Shown here: piece by piece, positions 54,941 through 64,000 of the stretch
How the letters are laid out: every line of letters begins with the position of its first letter
Position numbering within the stretch: position 1 is the first letter of the stretch
Assembly (NCBI RefSeq): GCF_000150955.2
Contig: NC_011671.1
Coordinates: 1,364,001-1,428,000, forward strand
DNA: 64,000 nt
Origin: Phaeodactylum tricornutum CCAP 1055/1
Lineage: Eukaryota; Bacillariophyta; Bacillariophyceae; Surirellales; Neidiaceae
Direction of reading: 5' to 3'
Program-made: the position numbers and the translations under genes
Notes under the pieces: generated by a model
The model's database searches: none
What the model was told of the DNA's origin: nothing
What the model saw: the letters and a program-made list of their open reading frames with translations, nothing else

Positions 54941-56301
54941 ATGCGTAGCGAACGAAGTTCCCCTTCCGGCTCTAAGGAATCAACATCTCAAGATGTTGCC
55001 GATGTAGCGGTGATTGGAGCCGGCTGGTGGTCACAAGGATGGCATATACCACAGTTGAGTCGGAACACTCGGGCCAATCTCGTAGGAATTGTCGATTCTG
55101 CCTCTCAGCCCCGATCGAATCTCAATCCTCATCTCGAGTCGCTCGAAGCGCTGGCACGAAAGTACGACACTGCCGTATTTTCCTCCGTGTCGGACCTTCT
55201 GGCGAACACACCCACTTTGGACGGTGTAATTGTGGCAACGCCGCATTCGACTCACTACAACATTGGTAAAGAAATCTACGACGCCAACAGGAACAGGGAA
55301 AAACCAATCCATATTCTCATGGAAAAGCCCATGACAACCAACATAGAGGAAGCCTACCAGCTGCACCAACTGGTGGCGTCCCGTCCGGAGGTTTCCTTCC
55401 TAATCAACCATTCGGCCAACTACCGTTCGCAAACAAAGGCAGCACATCAAGCTGTCCCCCAACTAGGGAGTTTGCGGCATGGCTCGATCTTCATGGCGTC
55501 TGCTCTGAGTTGGATCTTTGTACGTCCATGGAATGTTGGCTAGCGTTGTGATGCGACTCGAGGGCTTGAATGTGAGCCATATCTTCTCGGGGTTTGCATT
55601 GTCATTGCGAGCTTCTGTTACTTTGGTCACTCACTGTCCTATGTTTTATTCCTTCTTTGGCTCGTTCACGCATCTAGGAAGACCCTTCGAACACTGGTTG
55701 GAACGTTCCGGGGCCTGACATGCTGGGGAACGGCTTTGCGTGGGGTCAATCGTCGCACGTCTTGGCTTGGGTGTTCTACGTATGCCCGCAACTTAGCCCT
55801 ATCGAGGTATACTGCCGCATGACGCATTCTGCCGCCACTGGAGCTGATGTTGCACTTTCTGGAACGATCATTTGCCGAGATTGCCACTCCGACAATGAAG
55901 TCATCCTTTCCGTTGCCGGTACCAGTTTACTTCCGGGCAATGAGCACTCGGACCCTCCGGTTGGCAAACAAATTCAATTCAAACTCTACGGCGAAGACGG
56001 TGCTATTATCTACTGCGGCGATACACGGGATGAGAACACCGGAAATCTGGAACTGCGCCGCGTGTCGATGGATGGTGTCGTGGAGTTGCCTGTTGGTCCG
56101 GGATTTGCCTTTGAGAATTTAGAAACAGAACATGATGGGCCTGAGTCATTGCAGGCTTTCTTGGATGCTTGTGTAGGAAAATCAACGCATGTGGGGGCCG
56201 ACAGTTTGGTTGGACTCAAAACGGTTCAAGTATTGGATGCCATGTACCGCAGCCACGCTTCCGGTCAATCCGAACCTGTACGGCATGCGGATGCGGAATA
56301 A
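54941..56301 (+). CDS. Gfo/Idh/MocA family NAD(P)-dependent oxidoreductase
   Basis: Sugar- or polyol-type dehydrogenase family; substrate unknown. Two exons: 54941-55519 and 55678-56301, with a GTACGT...TCTAG intron of 158 bp, phase 0; product 400 aa. The Rossmann start is VADVAVIGAGWWSQGWHIPQL, followed by LVGIVDSASQ, VIVATPHSTHYNI and the family motif ILMEKPMTT (residues about 127-135). The C-terminal half carries the mixed-sheet substrate domain, beginning with EDPSNTGWNVPGPDMLGNGF and GWGQSSHVLAW-like HVL, and ends with SLVGLKTVQVLDAMYRSH, the usual final helix. No targeting signal is evident, so the cytosol is likely. Confidence 0.88.
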
Positions 56302-56560
56302 AATTTGCTTTTTACACGGAAATTATTTAGCCGAGCGTAGCATTACCGAATAGGCATGCCCCGTCGAATCAATAGTTACGGTTAAGCAGTGAATGATGAA
56401 CACGAAGCTACTACCAATTGGAACAGATCAGACGGGATCTGTTCCCGACAGTTTTGTCCATTCTATTTCTCGCTTGATCAGGCTGCAGAGCAAGATCACA
56501 TTGGAATGCACGAGATGATTCTCTTACTTTCAACAACGTCGTCACTTTTATATACTACTC
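56302..56560. other. Intergenic between convergent genes
   Basis: Short spacer; no feature recognised. Confidence 0.4.
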
Positions 56561-57505
56561 TTATAGATATCGTTTGACCGATGACCAGGGGTCAAAATCT
56601 TCGCCGCCTCCCAGAGCATCGTTTTCGTTCGCGTGGGCGGGATTCTTCAAGTCTGCATCACGGTCGACTTGAGCCAGCAGTGACACAATTTCCAAAGCTC
56701 GCTGTCTGGCGCCGGGGCTTTTTCCAATATCGCTGACCGAACGTGAAGCGTAATTTTCCATGCACCGGTCGATCGAAGATACATGCGTTGCCATGTCTTT
56801 TTGCAAACTTTCCACTGGACGGAATCCTCGCTCTTCCAATAGTATCCCCGAGACCAAAGTTGCCTTGGTACGTATGGCTTTTTCAAACCGTTTTTCGGTT
56901 TGCAAATAAAACCGGAGTAAGGCATCGATTCCAGATGAAAGAGCTTCAGTGTGCTCTGACCCCCCGTCACATGCTTGATCCGTGTTTTCTTTTTTCAATA
57001 CACAGCGCATGCTATCGAGCACCCAACAGGTCTCAAAATCGGGTGACGGACGCAAACGTGCTACCGCCACGGGAGTTTTCGCAAGGACCGATGCGTCACT
57101 CGTTTCAAATGAATTGCGTACTTTGACGTCGGTGGATGTCGGAGCGGATACGGTTGCCGTGTCGACGGCGGCTCGCATGGCTAGCAGAAAATCGTCTTTG
57201 ATCATGACCGAGGGCTTGTTGTTGCTAGATCGGAACACCGCTACCCAAACACAGTTTGCATCGTCATCGTCGTCTACCAGTGTCGAATCGAAACGCCTAA
57301 CGGATGCAAGATCGGCAGGGCAGATTGGTTGGAACCGATCAAACAAGGTAAAGGAAGCCGGGTTTTCCGAGGGCGACGACGAAGCGAGGGAATGAACTAA
57401 GGTGGTTTGTATTACAAAGCCTAGTAGCGCAAATGCATACGCTAGCCTCCTTCCTGTACTATCGTACTTTATTACAATCCGAGTAGCGTTGTCGTTGGTA
57501 TTCAT
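56561..57505 (-). CDS. Unknown protein with N-terminal hydrophobic leader
   Basis: A 314-aa frame that I do not recognise. The ATG at 57505 puts a hydrophobic leader (LAYAFALLGFVIQTTLVHS) close to the N terminus with an LASSS stretch behind it, which suits a signal peptide; the frame also opens at an ATG at 57571 (336 aa). The mature part has FQPICPADLASVRRFDSTL, CVWVAVFRSSNNKPSVMIKDDF, VAVARLRPSPDFETCWVLDSMRCVLKKE, a helical region (LLRFYLQTEKRFEKAIRTKATLVSGILLEERGF) and ends DPWSSVKRYL. The ordered alternation of strands and helices suggests a folded soluble domain, possibly in an organelle. No catalytic motif seen. Confidence 0.7.
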   Translation of the reverse strand: MNTNDNATRIVIKYDSTGRRLAYAFALLGFVIQTTLVHSLASSSPSENPASFTLFDRFQPICPADLASVRRFDSTLVDDDDDANCVWVAVFRSSNNKPSVMIKDDFLLAMRAAVDTATVSAPTSTDVKVRNSFETSDASVLAKTPVAVARLRPSPDFETCWVLDSMRCVLKKENTDQACDGGSEHTEALSSGIDALLRFYLQTEKRFEKAIRTKATLVSGILLEERGFRPVESLQKDMATHVSSIDRCMENYASRSVSDIGKSPGARQRALEIVSLLAQVDRDADLKNPAHANENDALGGGEDFDPWSSVKRYL

Positions 57506-57948
57506 AATCGACACGGCAAGGCCAACATGAAAAATGGTCACGTCCTCTTGGTGGTGGAATGGAAGATGCATCCCAATATTTCCTGTTTTTCTCGATCCGG
57601 ATCTCCCCTTGATTGCCCATTGCCGTCTGAATGTCGTGCGTTTTTTCTTTCTTACTGTTACAGTTACTGTTCAGTTGTTTGTTGGACTGTCATTGCCGCT
57701 AGTCTGTCAATCGCTCGCTGTCCCAGCACAAAATCGACTCATTCTGAATCCGGGTTCTGTCAGACGGAAAGATAGCTACAGGCCATCAACTTTCGACGAT
57801 TCCAAGGCAATGGCGAACTTCTCTCGAATGCAATCTCGCGTACCTACGTGCCACCGTCCTTTGTGGAATTCACACTCCCCTGCTGCGAATAGCAACTTTT
57901 GCAACATCGTGAAGTAAACTAGCTTGTTGGCTAGTAACGAAAGGAGCA
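57506..57948. other. Divergent 5' region
   Basis: About 440 bp with a TACTGTTACAGTTACTGTTC cluster at 57654-57673 as the only motif-like sequence. Confidence 0.4.
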
Positions 57949-60825
57949 ATGTTGGAATTCCATAGGCGGCAACTTTACTGGTATTTGCTCTGCACCTTCT
58001 GGTCGAGTGGCGCCGCGTTTCGAATCCACTTGGCAACGTCTACTACCATAGCGGCAACGACAAGGACGACCTCGACCGCACGTGTACTCCCGTGTTCAAT
58101 CAAGGCCTTGTCTCTGTTGCCCCAACCTGCACGAAAGTCTCGTTCACAGTCAATCGATCATGGAATCACGTTGCAAGCGCGGTGCCGCGTGAGACTAGCG
58201 TCGACCCCGGACGACGATCCGGAAATGATCGAGGAAGAAGAGTTCAGCTACGCACCAACAACAGAACGTGATACCTACGTCTCCGAAGGGGAACAGGCGG
58301 AACAGGCGAACGCCTTGGCAGCAGTCGGGCCGGCCATTGAACTGCACACGGAAATATCCAACTCGTTCATGCAATACGCGCTTTCGATCATCATGGGTCG
58401 AGCCATTCCCGACGCACGCGACGGTCTCAAGCCCGTACATCGCCGAATATTGTATGCCATGGACCAGCTTTCCCTCTACCCAAATACAGGACACCGAAAA
58501 TGCGCGCGTGTTGTTGGGGAAGTCCTGGGCAAGTTTCATCCGCACGGAGACATGGCTGTCTACGATGCTTTGGTTCGCTTGGCGCAACACTTTAGTACGG
58601 CCTATCCATTGATCGACGGACACGGAAACTTTGGGTCCATCGACGCGGACCCCGCTGCTGCTATGCGTTACACCGAATGTCGCCTGACAAAATTGTCGCA
58701 AGCGGCTTTACTAGAAGATTTACAAGATGATACGGTAGACTTTTTACCCAATTTTGACGGAAACGAAATAGAACCCGCAGTTTTACCGGCCAAGCTCCCG
58801 ATTCTGCTACTCAACGGTTCGTCGGGCATTGCGGTTGGCATGGCTACCAACATTCCACCGCACAACCTCAACGAGATTATGACGGCCTGTACCGCCTTGG
58901 TAAAGGCGCGCCAAGGGGGCGCGGCAGTGACGGACAAGAAGCTCTTGCAAATGGTCCCTGGACCTGACTTTCCCACCGGGGCGTCGATTCTTAGTACCGG
59001 CGGTACTGAGAAATTGTACACAACAGGCAATGGTGGGATTGTCATGCGGGCAGTGACCAAAATCGAAAAAATTACGACCGGCCGCAAAAGTTCCATCACA
59101 CGAACGGCCATAATTGTTACCGAGCTACCGTACCAGGTCAACAAGGCGGCATTGTTGGAAAAGATTGCGGGACTAGTCAATGAAAAAAAGCTGGACGGTA
59201 TTGCGGATCTACGCGATGAATCCGATCGTGATGGAATTCGGGTCGTCATTGAGCTCAAACGAGACGCCGTCGCGGCCGTAGTCTTGAACAACTTGTACAA
59301 AAAGACACCCTTGCAGACAACTTTCTCTGGGAACTTTTTGGCGCTGATGACGGCGAATCGTGACAGTAGCAGCAGCCTAGTACCACAACGATTCACTCTT
59401 CGCCAAGCCATGGACTGCTTTCTTGACTTTCGCTTTGAAACGATTCGTCGCAAGTCACAATTCCAATTGACCAAAGTCAACGCCCGTTCCCATATTGTTG
59501 CAGGCTTGTTGATGGCACTGGACAAGGTCGATATGGTCATTCAGATTGTTCGTGCTTCTGCGGATCAGCAGGCTGCTCGAGAAGCTTTATACATTGAGCT
59601 CGGCACTTCATCAGAACAAACTGACGCTATTTTAAAATTGCAACTTGGGCAACTTACTCGATTGAACAAGGGCAAGCTCGAGTCGGAAAAGGCCGACCTC
59701 GAAGAATCTCGTGAAAGTTTAACACATCTCCTGGAAGTTGATGATGCGGTTTACGATGTCATGAGGGAAGAGTTCATTGACATGATGAAGAGATTTGGCG
59801 GTGAACGAAAGTCAAGCATCATTGTTGAAGATGACGGCGATTTTTGCGATATGGACCTTATCGAAAACTCGAGATCGGTTATTGTTGTCACTCGTGGTGG
59901 CTACATCAAACGCATGCCGTTGAAGACATTCGAGAGTCAAGGAAGAGGCACTCGCGGCAAACGCGGCACTTCCGATGGTGGAGAGTCAGCTGACAGTGAA
60001 GTGGCACATTGCTTCACGTGCAACGACCACGACACGCTCTTAATGGTTACCCAGAATGGTATTGCCTACGGGTTACGGGCGTACCAAGTTCCTATCGCGG
60101 GCCGTACGGCAAAGGGACAGCCCATTCCATCCGTATTGCCAGTTCGCGGTGACGAAGTTATTACGGCGATCCTCCCGGTGTCCGAGTTCTCTGACGAAGA
60201 ATACGTTGTTCTGACAACAGAACAAGGCTGGATTAAACGAACACCGTTGGATGCTTTCGAAAAATTGTCGAGCCGTGGCTTGACCATCGCTACTTTGGAA
60301 GATGGTGATCGCTTGAAGTGGTGTCATCGAGTTCGAAACGAGGATGACATCTTAATCGGCACTGTAGGTGGGATGGCGACTCGATTCGGAGCTGCCAAGC
60401 TACGACCCACTGGTCGAACGAGTCGAGGCGTGAGGGCGATGAAGCTCCGGGAGGGCGACACAATTGCAGATATGAATGTACTCAGTGGCAAGAACAAGGA
60501 GTACATTTTAACAGTAACTGCACAAGGCTACGGAAAGCGTATTGCGACGAGCGAGTTCCGGGCCCAGGCTCGTGGCGGAGTTGGTGTAATTGCCATTAAG
60601 TTTAAAAGAGGGCAGGAGGAGGACAAGGTAAGCTGCCTCCGAATTGTAAAGGACGACGAGGAAATATTGGTTATTACAGCAAGAGGGATAATGGTCCGAC
60701 AGAAAGCGTCCGATATTCCGTCACAAGGTCGATCTGCGACTGGCGTTATGGTACAGCGCGTGGACGATGGAGACCACATATCTAGTGTGAGCATCGTACC
60801 ACAATACGAAGAAATTGACGGCTAA
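57949..60825 (+). CDS. GYRA: DNA gyrase subunit A, organelle-targeted
   Basis: Type IIA topoisomerase subunit that cuts and rejoins DNA, here probably for the plastid (and maybe mitochondrion). The 958-aa single exon begins with a hydrophobic leader ([19 protein letters not shown]), whose GAA|FR resembles a plastid signal junction. The breakage-reunion domain has [65 protein letters not shown] and [12 protein letters not shown] with active-site Tyr241. The C terminus is a six-bladed GyrA propeller (for example [23 protein letters not shown] as the GyrA-box like motif, [43 protein letters not shown]). The gyrase-type C-terminal domain separates it from nuclear topoisomerase II. Confidence 0.95.
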   Translation: MLEFHRRQLYWYLLCTFWSSGAAFRIHLATSTTIAATTRTTSTARVLPCSIKALSLLPQPARKSRSQSIDHGITLQARCRVRLASTPDDDPEMIEEEEFSYAPTTERDTYVSEGEQAEQANALAAVGPAIELHTEISNSFMQYALSIIMGRAIPDARDGLKPVHRRILYAMDQLSLYPNTGHRKCARVVGEVLGKFHPHGDMAVYDALVRLAQHFSTAYPLIDGHGNFGSIDADPAAAMRYTECRLTKLSQAALLEDLQDDTVDFLPNFDGNEIEPAVLPAKLPILLLNGSSGIAVGMATNIPPHNLNEIMTACTALVKARQGGAAVTDKKLLQMVPGPDFPTGASILSTGGTEKLYTTGNGGIVMRAVTKIEKITTGRKSSITRTAIIVTELPYQVNKAALLEKIAGLVNEKKLDGIADLRDESDRDGIRVVIELKRDAVAAVVLNNLYKKTPLQTTFSGNFLALMTANRDSSSSLVPQRFTLRQAMDCFLDFRFETIRRKSQFQLTKVNARSHIVAGLLMALDKVDMVIQIVRASADQQAAREALYIELGTSSEQTDAILKLQLGQLTRLNKGKLESEKADLEESRESLTHLLEVDDAVYDVMREEFIDMMKRFGGERKSSIIVEDDGDFCDMDLIENSRSVIVVTRGGYIKRMPLKTFESQGRGTRGKRGTSDGGESADSEVAHCFTCNDHDTLLMVTQNGIAYGLRAYQVPIAGRTAKGQPIPSVLPVRGDEVITAILPVSEFSDEEYVVLTTEQGWIKRTPLDAFEKLSSRGLTIATLEDGDRLKWCHRVRNEDDILIGTVGGMATRFGAAKLRPTGRTSRGVRAMKLREGDTIADMNVLSGKNKEYILTVTAQGYGKRIATSEFRAQARGGVGVIAIKFKRGQEEDKVSCLRIVKDDEEILVITARGIMVRQKASDIPSQGRSATGVMVQRVDDGDHISSVSIVPQYEEIDG

Positions 60826-61293
60826 TTGAAAAATAGATGTTTCTTCAGTAGCAACGAATTGCGGGAGGAAGTTTTTCTTGGCCAATGGATCTACCAATGC
60901 TAAAGGCAAAAGTTTTATATCTGGTGCACAAAACACTTAGCCCGATTGGTTGATACAGAATGTGAGGGTAGAAGAAATCCAATTTCTCGGTTATTCACTG
61001 TTAACGATTGTAGTTTTCCTTCGTCGTTTGTGAACCTGTACTTATTGTGACATGTACTTGGGACATACAGATTTATTCAATACGATATCGACACTCACAA
61101 ATCCCCGCGGATTTGGCCGGCCATGATGGATAGCTGCGAGCAGCGGGAAAATGATGGTGTTTTAAGCGCAGGTAGATTGTTTTGCCTTCATCGCACTTCC
61201 TGTACTACTCTTGAACACTCAACTCATCAATGAAAAGCTTTTGCGATACCTCGTGTCTTTTCTAGAGGCTGTTTCAAGCTTTCGGGCTTAAAA
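60826..61293. other. Intergenic, no gene
   Basis: About 470 bp between two plus-strand genes, with a TTATTCACTGTTAACG sequence near 60993. Nothing else recognised. Confidence 0.4.
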
Positions 61294-62949
61294 ATGGCGA
61301 ACTCGTACAACTTCGATTTTCTTCGGAATGAACATCTCGATGATAGTGCCAAGGCTGATGGCCCGTCGTCGTCCTCGGCGGATACCGTTACCCCGACACC
61401 TACAGTCTCGTCTTTCGCAACTCCGAAAGACTTTGCAGCGGCGGCCAACAAACCAGATCTTGAAAAACAGTTCGACATCCTAGCCTTCTTGCAGGCCCAT
61501 CGTGGGTCTGGATGCATTGCGCCATCGGTTATTTACCGAAGCACCGGTATCGATCTCGATGTCGATACGCAGGTCGCCGACATGCTGCAGCGAAATCCTA
61601 AAGTCAAAGTAGAAATGATTCCGGATCCCGAGAATCCTGCCCTCTTACTCGCAACGTATGCTTACCAAGCAAAATTTGCAACGGTGCGCGACCGGACCTC
61701 TCTATTGGCACAAATTAATCGGATGACTTCGGGAGTCTCGATGCGCGATCTTCTAGATTCGTATCTAAATGTCGAGAAAGACCTTCAGGGCCTCATTACA
61801 GCGGGCGATGTAATTGCTGTACAAAATACGGAAGATAAAGACAAAATCTTGTTTCCTCGAGGTGAACCATTTCTAGTAGAGTTGGATGGTATCGTATCGT
61901 TGCCGCCGCCGAAACCCATCAAGAACGGTACAAGCCAGGAGCCGACGGCAAACGGAGCAACATTCGCGTCCGAACACCAATACCCGATCACTGAAATAGA
62001 AAAAAACGGAGAGCCCGACCCGGACGAAAGCACCTCGGCATCAAATGGATCGGTGCTACCGCCGCCAATCAAAACGATGGAGTCTCAAATCACTAATGTT
62101 GAAACAGATCTCGATCCGTGCTCTCAGATTCGGCGTGGCGAAGCAATTCAGATTGGAGGTCAATGGTTTCGTGTCTCGTCGGCCGTCAAAGAAGGCGTCC
62201 CACTTTCGGAACAACCAGCTCGAGCGCAGGCACCGCTCTCGGTGGTGTCGTTTACCGATCTTAGCAAACGCAATGAAGTCGACGGGTATATTCGAAGGTT
62301 CTCTAACAAGGAAATTCCAACAGATGTGGCACTGACAGGAGCGGCCCAACGGAATCTAAGACAAGCTAAAGCTGCCCGAGAAAAATTTATTAAACTTGCT
62401 CACGGACGAAGCGGTGGGGTTGCTTCACAACTTCTTGGATCGCACGCCCACGCCTCAAATCCTACGACGTTGGCATCCTCGTTTGCTGGAAGCACATCGT
62501 CCATGCGAAAGCGTCCGGCTAGACCAACCATGGCCAGCGCAAATTCGTCGTCCCACATAAATGGGACTTCTGCCAAGGAAGACTTGGAAAAGGTTGCTTC
62601 CGATCCAGCCTTGGCTCTTTACACACATGCCCGTCGTCACGGATGTACGCTAGACGTCCGAGATATGTATTTGGCAACCCGCACAGTTGTTGCCGAGTCA
62701 GATCGCGATTTGAAGCAAATCCTGTTGAAACACAAACTTCTAGATCCAAGCGAGCAGTTGCGCAGACCACGACTCGCCAAGTCTACCAACGTCGATAACG
62801 ACGGTAAGCCTAAGAAGCGTCGTTACTACGAACGGAAAAATCAGAGAATGACCAACACACACTTAGAAGGAACTGAAATTGGAGCCGTCTTAGCTAGGGC
62901 GGCAGAAAAGCAGAAGCAAGGTAAATCCGTTGGAGACGGAGGTATGTAG
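61294..62949 (+). CDS. TFA2: Transcription initiation factor TFIIE subunit beta
   Basis: Small subunit of TFIIE, a Pol II preinitiation factor that helps load TFIIH. The 551-aa single exon has a winged-helix region at about residues 60-180: EKQFDILAFLQAHRGSGCIAP, VADMLQRNPKVKVEMIPDP, ATYAYQAKFATVRDRTSLLAQI, MRDLLDSYLNVEKDLQGLITAGDVIAVQN and ILFPRGEPFLVELD. The C terminus carries the conserved basic block KKRRYYERKNQRMTNTHLEG and TEIGAVLARA. A long Ser/Pro/Ala-rich insert between the two makes it nearly twice the human length (291 aa). Single ATG at 61294 fits the context. Confidence 0.88.
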   Translation: MANSYNFDFLRNEHLDDSAKADGPSSSSADTVTPTPTVSSFATPKDFAAAANKPDLEKQFDILAFLQAHRGSGCIAPSVIYRSTGIDLDVDTQVADMLQRNPKVKVEMIPDPENPALLLATYAYQAKFATVRDRTSLLAQINRMTSGVSMRDLLDSYLNVEKDLQGLITAGDVIAVQNTEDKDKILFPRGEPFLVELDGIVSLPPPKPIKNGTSQEPTANGATFASEHQYPITEIEKNGEPDPDESTSASNGSVLPPPIKTMESQITNVETDLDPCSQIRRGEAIQIGGQWFRVSSAVKEGVPLSEQPARAQAPLSVVSFTDLSKRNEVDGYIRRFSNKEIPTDVALTGAAQRNLRQAKAAREKFIKLAHGRSGGVASQLLGSHAHASNPTTLASSFAGSTSSMRKRPARPTMASANSSSHINGTSAKEDLEKVASDPALALYTHARRHGCTLDVRDMYLATRTVVAESDRDLKQILLKHKLLDPSEQLRRPRLAKSTNVDNDGKPKKRRYYERKNQRMTNTHLEGTEIGAVLARAAEKQKQGKSVGDGGM

Positions 62950-63267
62950 AGTACATCTCTATTTTAAACTAAATTCTTTTTTCGTCGCGAGTACGGGAAT
63001 TTTTTGTTTTTCTAGTGATGCTAGCAGAGACATATTATGTAGTTTTTAAAAAGGTTGCTCATAGTCAATCTTCCTTGTTTCACTATCGTCCTCACCCTAG
63101 TTATAGAACTGACTGTGAGCCTTATTTTTCTCCACGGCCAAGAATGTCTCGTGCGTGAAAATTATCATCTACCGCAGAGTGCCTTTGCTCTCAAAATCAG
63201 CGTTTCGCCCCTTTCCGTTGTATCTTTTACTGGCAGCCTTGACTCTCTCTCTCTTCAAAATTATTCC
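62950..63267. other. 5' region of the MoaC gene
   Basis: About 320 bp with AACTGACTGTGAGCC at 63107-63121; the upstream open frame lacks an ATG. Nothing else recognised. Confidence 0.4.
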
Positions 63268-64000
63268 ATGTATCGTTTGACTTCATCTTTGATAGGCTGT
63301 TCCGCGTCCCGAGTTAGGATAGATGCTCGCGAATGCCGTCGCATGCAAGCAATGTCATCTCCGTACCGTCGAGGCCAGTGCATGGCCCGGTGCTTTTCAG
63401 CCCGGGACGGATCAAAAAATTCTGACAGCGAGGAGCAACATCGATTGTACCAAGAACAAATGCAAGACTTGAAAGACGAACGTGAAGCTTTGTTTGGCTT
63501 CACTGAGGACGAGCGGAATGCCTGGTCCAATGCAACTGAACATAAACATGAGTTCTCTTTTCTCGATAAAATTGAGCAAGCGCGAGCGCAACAAATGAGT
63601 CAAAAAAAGGATCATATTGCTGAATTGAGTAGTAGAGTTAACGGGCCGCCGGAGGCTGAACTTCCGTATAGAGGCCTGTCGCATTTATCGAAGGACGGAA
63701 CTTCGATCCATATGGTGGATGTGGGTAGGAAGACTGTAAGTCGGCGTACGGCTACGGCTCAATCAAGAGTTGTGCTGCCCTTGGAAGTCATTGAGGCTTT
63801 TGCAGTTGATGAAAGAGGTAATATGGATTTGGTGGGGCCCAAAGGGCCAATATTTGCGACTGCGAAATTGGCTGGAATCATGGCTGCCAAGTAAGTACGA
63901 CGTTTATGACTGTGAATCCAGCTATCGCGCTAGCTATAATTAGCCTACAATCTCAGAGACTGACTCAGCTCTCTTCTTCCAGGAAAACGAGCGACTTGAT
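63268..64000 (+). CDS. CNX3: Molybdenum cofactor biosynthesis protein MoaC / CNX3, partial
   Basis: Cyclic pyranopterin monophosphate synthase, the second half of step one of molybdenum cofactor synthesis, mitochondrial in plants. Exon 1 runs 63268-63890 from MYRLTSSLIGCSASRVR, a basic mitochondrial-type leader. Exon 2 begins at 63983 after a GTAAGT...CCAG intron of 92 bp and runs off the window. The MoaC core is recognised from HLSKDGTSIHMVDVGRKTVSRRTATAQSRVVLP and GPIFATAKLAGIMAAK, which continues across the junction as KTSDLI, matching the family's IAGIMAAKRTSDLIPLCHP. Residues between the leader and the core (about 40-135) are charged and helical and not usual for bacterial MoaC. The rest of the gene lies outside the window. 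Confidence 0.9.

Overview
The window reads as nuclear DNA of a diatom (stramenopile), most like a compact pennate diatom such as Phaeodactylum. That placement is inferred from gene content and protein style; no search was run. The evidence is dense intron-poor protein genes on both strands, short GT-AG introns (74-279 bp), spliceosomal and nucleolar genes, and organelle precursors, including one with a signal peptide ending in the VSA|FVP type junction seen in secondary plastids. I support 23 protein genes, one unusual tRNA candidate, one small DNA transposon and a recurrent promoter motif.

Layout: 0.6-3.3 kb CCA-adding enzyme (-). 4.18-4.26 kb a tRNA-like locus on the minus strand whose 3' half precedes its 5' half (candidate permuted tRNA gene). 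4.45-4.9 kb LSM2 (+) with a start codon alone in the first coding exon. 5.3-8.05 kb ATG11/FIP200-like autophagy scaffold (-). 8.6-9.3 kb NTAQ1 N-terminal glutamine amidase (+). 9.5-10.2 kb uridine kinase (-). 10.6-13.2 kb diacylglycerol lipase (+). 14.0-16.7 kb two small unknown proteins. 16.8-17.5 kb ClpP (-). 18.0-19.5 kb kynurenine-type aminotransferase (+). 19.7-20.7 kb HIG1-like membrane protein (-). 21.6-23.6 kb a TIR element with GAGTCGG repeat blocks. 23.6-25.5 kb membrane-anchored torsin-like AAA+ protein with altered catalytic motifs (-). 25.8-28.8 kb DDX11/CHL1 Fe-S helicase (+). 29.0-30.4 kb heat shock factor (-). 31.5-34.1 kb TLDc protein (-). 35.0-37.0 kb M11 metallopeptidase (+). 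37.3-41.7 kb ABCC transporter (-). 42.8-46.6 kb MIOS, GATOR2/SEA complex (+). 47.2-48.7 kb plastid APS reductase without Fe-S ligands (+). 48.8-50.6 kb methyltransferase-GNAT fusion (-). 51.5-54.4 kb UTP4 (-). 54.9-56.3 kb Gfo/Idh/MocA oxidoreductase (+). 56.6-57.5 kb unknown (-). 57.9-60.8 kb organellar gyrase A (+). 61.3-62.9 kb TFIIE beta (+). 63.3 kb to the edge, the start of MoaC/CNX3 (+).

The genes do not form one pathway, as expected for a eukaryotic chromosome arm. There are loose themes: RNA (CCA addition, tRNA, LSM2, UTP4), nutrient and autophagy control (ATG11, MIOS) and organelle upkeep (ClpP, GyrA, APS reductase, MoaC). Many pairs are divergent, and a motif of the form TCACAGTCA / TGACTGTGA recurs in the shared 5' regions. 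The most notable observation is the candidate permuted tRNA gene at 4177-4258.
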